A stretch of 64,000 nucleotides of DNA from assembly GCA_964520865.1 (NCBI GenBank), contig CAZFOY010000004.1, positions 38,647-102,646 on the forward strand, in the 5' to 3' direction. Below the pieces are notes generated by a model. The model had not been told where the DNA came from and made no database searches. It saw only the letters and a program-made list of their open reading frames with translations. Position numbers and translations under genes: made by a program. Shown one piece after another: positions 1-7,768 of this stretch (position 1 is the stretch's first letter; each line of letters starts with the position of its first letter). Source of the stretch: CAVQCT01 sp964520865 (GTDB lineage: Bacteria > Zixibacteria > MSB-5A5 > GN15 > FEB-12).

Positions 1-351
1 GGGTCTGCTCGGTCGGAACACCGACCTACGTCAAGATGATACACCCGGCCATAAGAATGGTCGGGCCTACGGAGAAGGTCGAATCTGGACCCCCGCGTTC
101 GCGAGGGTGACATGCCTGATGGCATGCTTCAAAGAGAGATCGCGACGGCTTCACGCCTGACCGGCGTGATGAACGCCTCGTGATGACATTTCCCAGGCAG
201 CGGTAATCAAATCGTGACGTACCCACAGCAGAGCTGTGGGGCACCGGGAACGCCTGACCGGCGTGATAGACCCCTCGCTATGACATTCTCCGGGCAGCGG
301 TAATCAAATCGTGACGAACCCACAGCAGAGCTGTGGGGCACCCAGCGACGG
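1..351. repeat. Repeat-rich intergenic region with a tandem 91-bp repeat
   Basis: No credible gene is seen here. Two 91-bp direct repeats lie at 154-244 and 251-341, separated by 6 bp. Each starts CGCCTGACCGGCGTGAT and ends in a hairpin with stem CCCACAG/CTGTGGG and loop CAGAG (222-240 and 319-337). Further small hairpins lie upstream, such as CATGCC/GGCATG at about 110-125. The segment 131-187 is nearly the reverse complement of 53861-53917, so this is a dispersed family and not a local duplication only. Short open frames across it follow the repeats and are not proposed as genes. Confidence 0.8.
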
Positions 352-1182
352 TCACTTCAACTTTACGGTGTTCTTTGTGACAATCACCAGTCCCTCTTTC
401 TCAAGAGCCCGGGTGGCGAGGAGGACGTCCTCGAGCGAGCGATCCATCGCTTTCGCAATTGTGCTGAGGCGGACAGAATGGCGCGAGGTGAGGCGTCGGA
501 CAATCTCTCCGCGAATCTGACGAAGGGAACCCTCGAATTTAGATTGTCGGCTGAGTGGAGGGATGCGAACGATCCGCCGCGGCAAGGCTAATCGGCTGTA
601 GTCCATGAGAGCATAGTGCCAGATGCGGGAGCGGCGTTTCGGTAGTACCTGCACGGCGACCAGTTCAAGCTCATTGGCGCTAATGTCCGAAGGTAGTCGC
701 AGTTCGTGGATCAGAACCCGTCGTATATTCGTATCTATTGTGATGAGCGGCTTGTTAAAAGCAAAAATGAGCACGGCCCGCGAGGTGTAAGGTCCGATCC
801 CCGGCAATTTGAGCAACTCATCCGGATCGGTTGGCAAGACGCCGTCGTACTTCTCTGCTATTTCCCGAGCCATCTCGCCAAGATAGATCGCGCGTCGGTT
901 GTATCCCAACCCGCTCCACATCGACAGCAGCTCTCTTCGCGTTGCCTTCGCGAGACTCCTCCAATCAGGCCATCGTTCGATCCAGGCTTCATACATCGGC
1001 ACCACCCGTTCCACCTGTGTTTGTTGAAGCATGATTTCCGATACCGTTATTCGATACGGGTCATCCGTCTGGCGAAACGGCAGTTTTCGCCCGTGCTTCT
1101 TATAGAAATCGAGCATTTTCTTCTGAAAGGCCGTGACGGTCTCGGGACGAAAGTGGATAGGTTTGTTTTTCGTACGCGTCAT
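352..1182 (-). CDS. MutY-like A/G-specific DNA glycosylase without Fe-S cluster
   Basis: Base-excision-repair glycosylase of the HhH-GPD superfamily, most like MutY, which removes adenine mispaired with 8-oxoguanine. The 276-residue protein carries the MutY-type N-terminal segment SEIMLQQTQVERV with the catalytic Glu at about residue 49. It has the helix-hairpin-helix LPGIGPYTSRAV from about residue 126 and the catalytic Asp at about 150 (TIDTNIRRVL). No cysteine occurs anywhere in the protein, so the four-Cys iron-sulfur cluster loop of classical MutY/Nth is absent. The C-terminal 8-oxoG-recognition NUDIX-like domain is also missing; a short basic tail of about 60 residues, possibly winged-helix, replaces it. 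Transcribed alone from a promoter at 1192-1220 that would give an almost leaderless mRNA. Fold and family are confident; substrate specificity is inferred. Confidence 0.85.
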   Translation of the reverse strand: MTRTKNKPIHFRPETVTAFQKKMLDFYKKHGRKLPFRQTDDPYRITVSEIMLQQTQVERVVPMYEAWIERWPDWRSLAKATRRELLSMWSGLGYNRRAIYLGEMAREIAEKYDGVLPTDPDELLKLPGIGPYTSRAVLIFAFNKPLITIDTNIRRVLIHELRLPSDISANELELVAVQVLPKRRSRIWHYALMDYSRLALPRRIVRIPPLSRQSKFEGSLRQIRGEIVRRLTSRHSVRLSTIAKAMDRSLEDVLLATRALEKEGLVIVTKNTVKLK

Positions 1183-1191
1183 AATAGCCCC

Positions 1192-1220
1192 AGTATCAGG
1201 GGGAAAGTGCCCGAAGTAAA
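1192..1220 (-). promoter_or_regulatory. Predicted promoter of the mutY-like gene
   Basis: Minus strand: -35 TTTACT (1215-1220), 17-bp spacer, -10 GATACT (1192-1197). Only 9 bases separate the -10 box from the ATG at 1182, so transcription would start at or within about 2 bases of the start codon. Confidence 0.4.
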
Positions 1221-1249
1221 GAGGATTTTGTAGGTGGCATTTTGCCCGA

Positions 1250-1278
1250 TTGACAAAACATGGGCTGTGATGTATATT
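1250..1278 (+). promoter_or_regulatory. Consensus sigma-70-like promoter for the small helical protein
   Basis: -35 TTGACA (1250-1255), 17-bp spacer, -10 TATATT (1273-1278). The expected start near 1285 leaves a leader of about 15 nt containing the GGAGGAGG ribosome-binding site before the ATG at 1300. Confidence 0.7.
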
Positions 1279-1299
1279 TTATCCGGAGGAGGAATCGAT

Positions 1300-1650
1300 A
1301 TGCGTACGAAAGACTCATATTTGATGCTGGTTCATCAGATTCTCCGTCTGCTCGCTATGGAACTGCGGATGCGGGAAGATATGAACAGGCTGCACGCCGA
1401 GTGCGAGGGGATGAAGCTGTCCGGCCGCGATGCCGCCGAGTGTGAGGAGGAACTTCGAAAGATCCGTTCCACGCTCACCGCAATCGCAAAGACCCACAAC
1501 GATTTGATCGACCTGCTCAAAGAGAGAATGGCCCTCCGCCAGGAGATGCGCCATGAACCGGTCGGCAATGCAGGGTATTTTCATCAAATGATCGCATCGG
1601 AACGTCTCGCCGACACCAAAGATGCGATCGGAAGTATTATCCGTCAGTAG
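1300..1650 (+). CDS. Small acidic helical protein of unknown function
   Basis: Not recognised. A 116-residue protein starting at ATG 1300, chosen because a strong GGAGGAGG site lies about 7 bases upstream and a consensus promoter ends at 1278; longer in-frame starts upstream would lie inside the promoter. The sequence is almost entirely helix-forming, rich in Leu, Glu, Arg and Met, with regular heptad-like spacing that suggests a coiled coil or helical hairpin. There is no signal peptide or membrane segment, so it is probably cytosolic. It has two cysteines at about residues 32 and 48. The gene stands alone between divergent mutY-like and convergent wzy-like genes. The promoter and ribosome-binding site make expression likely; function is unknown. 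Confidence 0.7.
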   Translation: MRTKDSYLMLVHQILRLLAMELRMREDMNRLHAECEGMKLSGRDAAECEEELRKIRSTLTAIAKTHNDLIDLLKERMALRQEMRHEPVGNAGYFHQMIASERLADTKDAIGSIIRQ

Positions 1651-1659
1651 TATCTGAAA

Positions 1660-3126
1660 TCAGTCGACTGAAGGTCCCGGCTCAGTCTTGTGCTCGGTGG
1701 GTCCATTCGTGCGTTTGCGCCGCTCGTAGACCCATCCGGCGGTCAGGCCGAAGATCATCGCCATGATATATCCGTCCTGCCCCCAGGTCCACGCCCGCAT
1801 ATAAAATATTGTCATGCAGAAGACAAACATGGCTATGAACAGCGCCATGCTCACCTGATTCCCTTCCCGATCGAGCTTCTCCTTTTGCGCCCGAAAGCAG
1901 GTTGCGAAACCCTTGAATGCAAGTACGAGCAGGGCGATCGAGCCGACCAGACCGGTTTCGGCGAGATAGTGCAATATGACATTGTGCGCGGACATCCCCT
2001 GTACATAGACGTACAACGGCACCACCTTCAGCTCAGGATAGATCAGATAGACGATGCGGAAGTTGCCGATCCCGATACCGGTGATCGGATGGTCAAGAAA
2101 TGTTCGTATCGCCGTCTTCCAAAGTACGAAACGAAGCGCGATAGTTCCTTGCGGGTTGGAGAATGACTCGATAAAGTGCTCGTACCTTCCGAGCGCTCCG
2201 GCCAGATAGGTCCCGGCCGCAATTGCGCCAATCAGGACAAGAATCCCGATCGGAACAAATATCTTCTTCATCGTTTTGAGCGGCTGCAAGGTATTTTCGC
2301 GACGGGCTTTCTTAACGCCAAAGTATACAAGGACCGGCAGGGTCATAAGCACTGCAAGCAACGGCGCGCGCGACTGGGTCGAAATGATGCCGGTTCCGAT
2401 GATAAATGCGATCGTTCCGAATTTGATCTGGTCGCGGGTCTTATCCGACCAGATGAGAAAGACCAGTGCCATCGGAAGCGCGGTCATCGACATCGGCTCA
2501 TACCCGAGCGAACAGAACCCGAATACCCGGTCGTGTCCGCCGGAGAGGATGAAGAGGATCGTGTTATAAATCGAGTGGGCAAAAACAACGTAGATATAGA
2601 ACAGGAGGACCTTTCGGACACCGAACTCCTGAGAGAACTTGAACACGGCGCGAAAGGCAAGATAAATAACAATGACCCGCACCATCGGGACAATCGAGTA
2701 GTCGATGTTATAGGCAAAAAGCGCTGAGATGATTGTCGCGATAATAAAGATGATGAACGGTGTGTCGAAGAACGCAGATCGGATCTCCGTATGACCGTGA
2801 AGCAAAAAATCGAGCACCATTCCCATGAACAGCACCGCCATCAGGAGATCGAACGGATGAAGTGCGAAGAGGCTGCCCAGACGTGTCGGTAGATAGAAGG
2901 TGATCGAAGTGAGAAAGACGAAGAAAGCGACCCGGGGGAAAGGAATCAAAAAAGCGCCCGCCACGGCGGCCAGCATGACGAAGCCGTAAAGCGGTTTCTC
3001 GACAAAGAGCAAGTCCCCGGCTACGCCGACCACCGCGAGAGCCACAATAAATAGGAGCCATCGAATCGGTGAGGGGAGTGAGAATCCCGTAGTCGGGTCG
3101 TCGATCTTCAGTTCATGTCCGGTCAT
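1660..3126 (-). CDS. O-antigen ligase/polymerase-like membrane protein (Wzy/WaaL family)
   Basis: A 488-residue integral membrane protein with roughly ten to twelve hydrophobic segments. A larger polar loop sits in the C-terminal half, containing RFVLWKTAIRTFLDHPITGIGIGNF and, further on, a conserved-looking SAHNVILHYLAETGLVG. The Arg-rich ...W...A...HP..GIG.G.F pattern followed by HN...ETG is characteristic of the Wzy_C (O-antigen ligase) family, which joins or polymerises lipid-linked glycans at the periplasmic face of the inner membrane. The gene lies 65 bases downstream of the outer-membrane protein gene on the same strand and may share its transcript. The C-terminal tail is short, basic and cytosolic. 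Whether it is a ligase (WaaL) or polymerase (Wzy) cannot be told from sequence, and no other surface-polysaccharide genes are adjacent. Confidence 0.8.
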   Translation of the reverse strand: MTGHELKIDDPTTGFSLPSPIRWLLFIVALAVVGVAGDLLFVEKPLYGFVMLAAVAGAFLIPFPRVAFFVFLTSITFYLPTRLGSLFALHPFDLLMAVLFMGMVLDFLLHGHTEIRSAFFDTPFIIFIIATIISALFAYNIDYSIVPMVRVIVIYLAFRAVFKFSQEFGVRKVLLFYIYVVFAHSIYNTILFILSGGHDRVFGFCSLGYEPMSMTALPMALVFLIWSDKTRDQIKFGTIAFIIGTGIISTQSRAPLLAVLMTLPVLVYFGVKKARRENTLQPLKTMKKIFVPIGILVLIGAIAAGTYLAGALGRYEHFIESFSNPQGTIALRFVLWKTAIRTFLDHPITGIGIGNFRIVYLIYPELKVVPLYVYVQGMSAHNVILHYLAETGLVGSIALLVLAFKGFATCFRAQKEKLDREGNQVSMALFIAMFVFCMTIFYMRAWTWGQDGYIMAMIFGLTAGWVYERRKRTNGPTEHKTEPGPSVD

Positions 3127-3191
3127 CGGCTAAAGATACGACAATCACGCCGGTTGGCAATATGAATCGCTAAGCTGCTATTCCACAGCCG

Positions 3192-5540
3192 TCAAAAGAG
3201 TGATCTGGAAAGGTCTAACGCGAATTTATTGGTGTTGTGATTCGACAGCTGCCAGGTCATATTCACGACCAGGCCAAGGGGCAGCAGTCGGCCGATTCCG
3301 AAGCCGATTTCTGAGTACGCATTCGGCGAGACGTTCATCGCTCGCTGAGCCAGGGCGGTTTTGCGATTTCGGAACTCGGTCCAGAAGACGCCGCCGTGTA
3401 TATCCAACGTAAGGGGAAGTTCTTTTATCAGTGGCAGTCGGCTCGCTTTGAACAAACGGGAGCCAAAGTCGTGAGTTGCGTAGATGACAGCCGCTCGGTC
3501 GCCGACAAAACTGCTGTCGCTCATCGTATGCAGTGTCGTCAGGCCGTTTACGATCTGGGAGCCGAAATCGACGGTAAAAAATCGTTGTGGCGGGAGTGTT
3601 CGATCGGAGATCCCGGCATATGCGTAGATGCTGGTGAGTCCCCAACCGAAGGTCCGTTGCCGGCGAAACAGTTTTATGCTGTATCGAGTATAGTCAAAAT
3701 CACTGTTGAGAAAATCAGGCCTCGAGTATTCCACTCCGGCCTGTACGGTGGTATAGACAACTTCGGAACTTGTCAGAACGCGCCCCTTATTATTGAGCAG
3801 CGGGCGGGAATCGTATCGCAGGACAGCGCTCACGCTGCGCAAGTGACCGTCGATTATCGCCGGATTGGGTCTGTTCTTGTCGGCGTTCTTGAAGATACTG
3901 AACTCGTTATGGTTGATCTCGGAGAGCTGTTCCAGATCGTTTATGCCGAAACCGAGGGTGGTGTGATTGAGGAGTCTTCCTTGAACGGCGCCGGAAAATC
4001 CCTTTTCGTGGTAGTAGTTGTATGGATCCGACTTGTTCAGCAGAGCCCGACCGGTCGCATTGCCGTTTGTCTCCGATATGATTGTCGGCCGGGTTCGTAT
4101 TTCTTCGTGATGAATTGCAAACAATTCCACCCGCCGCTTTTTCCAGAGCAGGTAGCTGACCTTGACCCGGTGCTCCCAGAGATTCGGACCGAATGCAAAC
4201 CCTCCTTTCAAGTCGGCTTTCCATCTGCTGCCGGGGGCAGATACAGGTACGCTGAGTCCAAGGTATGGGCCCTCGACGCGATTGAAGTGAAACATATCCG
4301 GATAGAATGCCGCGACGAACGAAGCTCTAAGGGCGATATCGAGCGCTCGTTTGTAGAGGGGTCTGGGAGCGTGTTTGATCGAGTCTATCCGGAAGTATCC
4401 GTGAAGTTCACTCTCGGTTAAAGGCATCAACTGATTTTCGCTCCATGAAGTTGAATCGATATTGTCGGCTTCGGGAGCCACCTCAAGAGCGAATTCGTTG
4501 AAGGTGGTGTCGGGGAATTTGGTGTTCAGGGTGAACTTGTGCAGCGAGGCGGAGTAGTCGAAACTGAAGGTGGGGATTCCCGGAATTGGAAGGACGACGA
4601 CCCCGTCGAACTGGAGCAGGGTCGGCATCCAGAATTTCCGGCCGAATTCAGCGCATACCTGGCGATAGTGAGGTTCCTTGAGGATACTGTTGTCGAACGC
4701 TTTGTTGAAGCCGACATCGACCCCGACGACATCGTAGGTCGAGTCGGCGATGCCGATAGTTCCCACAAACAGCGGAGTCCAGTCATTCCTTGGCTCTATT
4801 TCAAGCTCAAAAACTCTGTTGCCGTCAACGTAGGTTGTGTCCTTGATATAGTAGTTGTAGTAATCGAGCGCGTCGGTCGCGGTAGGCGAAACGAAGGCGT
4901 ATCTCCCGAAATCGATCCGATTCTTGTTGAAGTTCAAGATGTCGCCTACCGCAACAAGATTATTCTCCGCATCGATGTTGGCCGACTGTTTACGAGCCGT
5001 GATGATCTCTTTGTACTTGTCAGGGTATTTCCAGTATCCGGTTACCTGCGTCTCGGTGATAAGCAGAATATTGGTGCTGTCAGGCTTTGCCGTATCTCGG
5101 AAGACGAGTTTTGTATAGGCGTCGAAACTGTATTGCTGAATTTTCGCGAGTATCTCCTCTTTGTGCGCGATAGCTTCGGCAATAATCCGCTGAGCTTCGT
5201 CATAATCCCGATCATACACTTTGATCTGACCGACATCGATCAACGCCGGATGCAGTTGCACGTCCAGCGAGAAGGTCGAATCACCAACCACCAAAGTATC
5301 CACAAACGAATAATGAGCGACATGGCTGAATTTGATTTCGTACTGCCCCGGGTCTAATCTGAGACGATACTGACCGGCTTCATTGCAGGACGTAGACTGC
5401 CCGGTGCCGAGCACACGAATGGTTGCGTAGGGGATCGGTTCACCGGTCGATGCATCGGAGACCGTGCCGATTATGACTGTCGATGCTGCCTGAACGATAG
5501 GTGCTATCAGTAGTGTGAAAAATAATATTGCCAACCTCAT
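3192..5540 (-). CDS. Outer-membrane DUF5686-type protein with carboxypeptidase-regulatory-like domain
   Basis: The start is placed at the ATG at 5540, giving 782 residues, because it begins a clear signal peptide (MRLAILFFTLLIAPIVQA) and follows a GAGAGGA site; an upstream in-frame ATG at 5621 would put 27 unlikely residues before it. After the signal peptide comes a beta-sandwich of the carboxypeptidase-D regulatory-like type (GTVSDASTGEPIPYATIRV), then a long region typical of DUF5686 proteins of Bacteroidetes. The C-terminal half has alternating beta strands and ends in Phe (LDLSRSLF), as expected for an outer-membrane beta barrel. The role is unknown; such proteins are surface-exposed and TonB-receptor-like in layout but lack a clear plug. 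First gene of a probable two-gene unit with the Wzy-like gene. Confidence 0.8.
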   Translation of the reverse strand: MRLAILFFTLLIAPIVQAASTVIIGTVSDASTGEPIPYATIRVLGTGQSTSCNEAGQYRLRLDPGQYEIKFSHVAHYSFVDTLVVGDSTFSLDVQLHPALIDVGQIKVYDRDYDEAQRIIAEAIAHKEEILAKIQQYSFDAYTKLVFRDTAKPDSTNILLITETQVTGYWKYPDKYKEIITARKQSANIDAENNLVAVGDILNFNKNRIDFGRYAFVSPTATDALDYYNYYIKDTTYVDGNRVFELEIEPRNDWTPLFVGTIGIADSTYDVVGVDVGFNKAFDNSILKEPHYRQVCAEFGRKFWMPTLLQFDGVVVLPIPGIPTFSFDYSASLHKFTLNTKFPDTTFNEFALEVAPEADNIDSTSWSENQLMPLTESELHGYFRIDSIKHAPRPLYKRALDIALRASFVAAFYPDMFHFNRVEGPYLGLSVPVSAPGSRWKADLKGGFAFGPNLWEHRVKVSYLLWKKRRVELFAIHHEEIRTRPTIISETNGNATGRALLNKSDPYNYYHEKGFSGAVQGRLLNHTTLGFGINDLEQLSEINHNEFSIFKNADKNRPNPAIIDGHLRSVSAVLRYDSRPLLNNKGRVLTSSEVVYTTVQAGVEYSRPDFLNSDFDYTRYSIKLFRRQRTFGWGLTSIYAYAGISDRTLPPQRFFTVDFGSQIVNGLTTLHTMSDSSFVGDRAAVIYATHDFGSRLFKASRLPLIKELPLTLDIHGGVFWTEFRNRKTALAQRAMNVSPNAYSEIGFGIGRLLPLGLVVNMTWQLSNHNTNKFALDLSRSLF

Positions 5541-5576
5541 GTGCGATATCCTCTCTGCGTTTGGTCTACCCACAGG

Positions 5577-5606
5577 GATATAACAACAATCGTGCCGCAT
5601 TATCAA
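5577..5606 (-). promoter_or_regulatory. Predicted promoter for the DUF5686-type gene
   Basis: Minus strand: -35 TTGATA (5601-5606), 18-bp spacer, -10 TATATC (5577-5582). The leader would be about 30 nt and contains the GAGAGGA site before the ATG at 5540. Confidence 0.45.
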
Positions 5607-5842
5607 GCCGTTAAACATCAAGCGTTTAATAACGAAGGCAGGTCTCGGATCGGGTGGAGGCTACCCACCTTCGCACAAGATTTGTGTCATCGGCGAGATT
5701 GATCGAAAAAACTGTGGTCAAATCAAAATGAATGCTTATATTGCTCAGGCTAATTTGGATAAGTATTATCTACTTATGACTCCAAATAGGGCCATGCGGA
5801 TCAATATCGCCCATGGGCGGAACAAACGATTCGAAAGGCTGT

Positions 5843-5871
5843 TTGACCGGTTAACTTGATATAGATATTCT
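5843..5871 (+). promoter_or_regulatory. Predicted promoter of ctaB, likely leaderless
   Basis: -35 TTGACC (5843-5848), 17-bp spacer, -10 TATTCT (5866-5871). The ATG begins at 5877, only 5 bases after the -10 box, so the transcript should start at the start codon. No Shine-Dalgarno sequence is visible. Confidence 0.55.
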
Positions 5872-5876
5872 ACTAT

Positions 5877-6764
5877 ATGTTTAGACAACTTAAGGCAACC
5901 GTCTCGGGATTTTTCCAACTGACCAAACCGACCATCATGCTGCTGGTGGTGTTCACCGGAGCGACTTCCCTTATAATTGAGGGGAGCATGCTGGCCCATC
6001 CCGGCAAGTTTCTGTTGGTATTGGTGGCATTGTACCTTACGGGCGGATGCGCAAATGCGCTGAATCAGTATTTTGAACGCGAGATCGATGCCCGGATGGC
6101 CCGGACATACAAGCGTCGGCCTTTACCGCTCGGCACCTTGTCGCCGATTCCTGCTCTGATTTTCTCCGTGAGTATCGGTGTCATCGGTGTCCTGATATTC
6201 GGATTTTTCTTCAACTGGCTGACGGCGATGCTTTCGCTCGGGACGATTCTCTTTTATTCCCTATTCTATACACTCTGGCTGAAGCCCAATACCGATCAGA
6301 ATATCGTGATCGGCGGGATTGCCGGCGCCATGGCCCCCGTGGGAGCCTGGACGGCCGCGACCGGTCGCATGGACGTCGTGCCGTGGATCATGTTTTTGAT
6401 AATCTTTCTCTGGACCCCGCCGCATTTCTGGGCTCTGGCCATGTTTTGCAAGGACGACTACAAGAAGGCGAAACTGCCGATGCTTCCGGTTGTCCGCGGA
6501 GATAAAGCGACCTTGAAGCAGATTCTCTGGTACACCGTCACGTTGTGTACCGTGAGTCTGTCGTTGCTTGCATTCGGAGGCGGCTGGCTGTATCTGGCGG
6601 TCGCCGTGGTGCTCGGATATGTCTTCATCAAGAAAGCGGTCGCACTGACGCGGAATCACAGCGACCGGCTCCTGAGAGGGCTGTTCGGCTACTCGATACT
6701 TTATTTGTTCGGGCTGTTTACCGCCATGATTATCGACGGATTCGTACGCTGGCCGATCCGGTAG
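5877..6764 (+). CDS. ctaB: Heme O synthase (protoheme IX farnesyltransferase)
   Basis: Transfers a farnesyl group to heme B to give heme O, the precursor of the heme A used by the caa3 oxidase encoded downstream. This 295-residue UbiA-family prenyltransferase has about nine membrane segments. Its first prenyl-binding motif is NQYFEREIDARMARTYKRRP (about residues 62-81), a heme O synthase signature, and a second Asp-rich loop is CKDDYKKAKLPMLPVV (about 190-205). The length is normal for the family. It is separated from actA by about 355 bp and has its own promoter, but its position before the respiratory block fits a shared role in oxidase biogenesis. Start at ATG 5877; no ribosome-binding site precedes it. 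Confidence 0.95.
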   Translation: MFRQLKATVSGFFQLTKPTIMLLVVFTGATSLIIEGSMLAHPGKFLLVLVALYLTGGCANALNQYFEREIDARMARTYKRRPLPLGTLSPIPALIFSVSIGVIGVLIFGFFFNWLTAMLSLGTILFYSLFYTLWLKPNTDQNIVIGGIAGAMAPVGAWTAATGRMDVVPWIMFLIIFLWTPPHFWALAMFCKDDYKKAKLPMLPVVRGDKATLKQILWYTVTLCTVSLSLLAFGGGWLYLAVAVVLGYVFIKKAVALTRNHSDRLLRGLFGYSILYLFGLFTAMIIDGFVRWPIR

Positions 6765-7120
6765 CGAGCAAAGAGGATTATTATTGTCGGCAATGCCGAC
6801 GGGACGATATAGTTTACGACTGCGTGTGATGAACGAAGGGTGCACGGACACTGCCTCGATTGAAATTATAGTTGATCCGTTCGCTCCACCAAATAGATTA
6901 AAGAGATATCAAAGTCCAGAATGATGCGGCGGCAGTCCTTCGCGTCGATCCGGGACATTAAATGGACAAAATGGTGCTTATCGCTCTTTTTTCTGTTGAC
7001 AACCTCAGCAAACGCAATTATGTTTGGCGGACTGTTGTCCAACCAAAAAATTTGGTGAATAATCACAAGCGATCCGATATGAAACGACAGCTTGTGAAAT
7101 AAGTAACTTGGATTTAGCTT
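6765..7120. other. Intergenic region ahead of the respiratory operon
   Basis: No credible gene. A 6-bp hairpin (GTCGGC/GCCGAC, 6786-6800) lies just after ctaB without a T-run, so it is at most a weak terminator. The region also holds the consensus promoter of the act operon at 6996-7024 and a leader of about 90 nt. Confidence 0.6.
6996..7024 (+). promoter_or_regulatory. Predicted promoter of the alternative complex III-caa3 operon
   Basis: -35 TTGACA (6996-7001), 17-bp spacer, -10 TATGTT (7019-7024). The start near 7031 would give a leader of about 90 nt before the TTG start of actA. Confidence 0.6.
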
Positions 7121-7768
7121 TTGGCTCAGATTTTTCCCAAATGGACTAACCGTGTTCCCCTGATGTTGGTAGGGGGGCTGTTCGTTGGTTTGCTCGTGGT
7201 TATTTTCATCTTCCGCTATTATGGATCACAGAGCTACACCGATGTTGGATATCGGCCTGTCCAGCCGGTACCTTACAGCCACAAGCTGCATGCCGGGGAT
7301 CTGGGGATAGACTGTCGGTACTGCCACTATGATGTGGAGCGGTCGCCGGTAGCCAACGTCCCGCCGACCCAGGTCTGTATGAACTGTCACAAGATAGTCC
7401 TTCCGGAAAGCGAGAAGCTTCTTCCGATTCGCGAAAGCTGGGCGACGGATACTCCGATGAAATGGGTGCGCGTCCACCAGCTTCCCGATTTCGTTTATTT
7501 TGACCATTCGATGCATGTTACCCGCGGCGTGAGTTGCATAAGCTGCCATGGGAACATCGCAAATATGGACGTCGTTACACAGAATCAACCACTCAACATG
7601 CACTGGTGCCTCTCCTGTCACAGGAACCCCGAACCGAACATTCGTCCGGTTGACGAGGTGACCAATATGAATTGGAAGAGGCCGGCAGGGTTCGATAAAG
7701 AAGCGAAGAAACTGATCGAAGAACTGAAGATTGCGCCACCCACGGACTGCTCAGGATGTCACCGATGA
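7121..7768 (+). CDS. actA: Alternative complex III subunit ActA, pentaheme cytochrome c
   Basis: Electron-carrying subunit of the membrane-bound quinol:cytochrome c/oxidase oxidoreductase known as alternative complex III. The 215-residue protein has one N-terminal membrane anchor (about residues 12-32) and a periplasmic domain. Five CxxCH heme c motifs are present: CRYCH (65-69), CMNCH (86-90), CISCH (139-143), CLSCH (163-167) and CSGCH (210-214), which is the number expected for ActA. Several extra His and Met residues can serve as distal ligands. It starts at TTG 7121, since no ATG precedes the membrane anchor in frame. First gene of a tightly packed operon; its stop overlaps the actB start. 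Confidence 0.93.
   Translation: MAQIFPKWTNRVPLMLVGGLFVGLLVVIFIFRYYGSQSYTDVGYRPVQPVPYSHKLHAGDLGIDCRYCHYDVERSPVANVPPTQVCMNCHKIVLPESEKLLPIRESWATDTPMKWVRVHQLPDFVYFDHSMHVTRGVSCISCHGNIANMDVVTQNQPLNMHWCLSCHRNPEPNIRPVDEVTNMNWKRPAGFDKEAKKLIEELKIAPPTDCSGCHR

Noticed and set aside
3396..4421. Plus-strand open frame of 341 codons inside the DUF5686-type gene
   Set aside because: Antisense to a gene with a signal peptide and beta-barrel C-terminus; no ribosome-binding site or protein-like motif.
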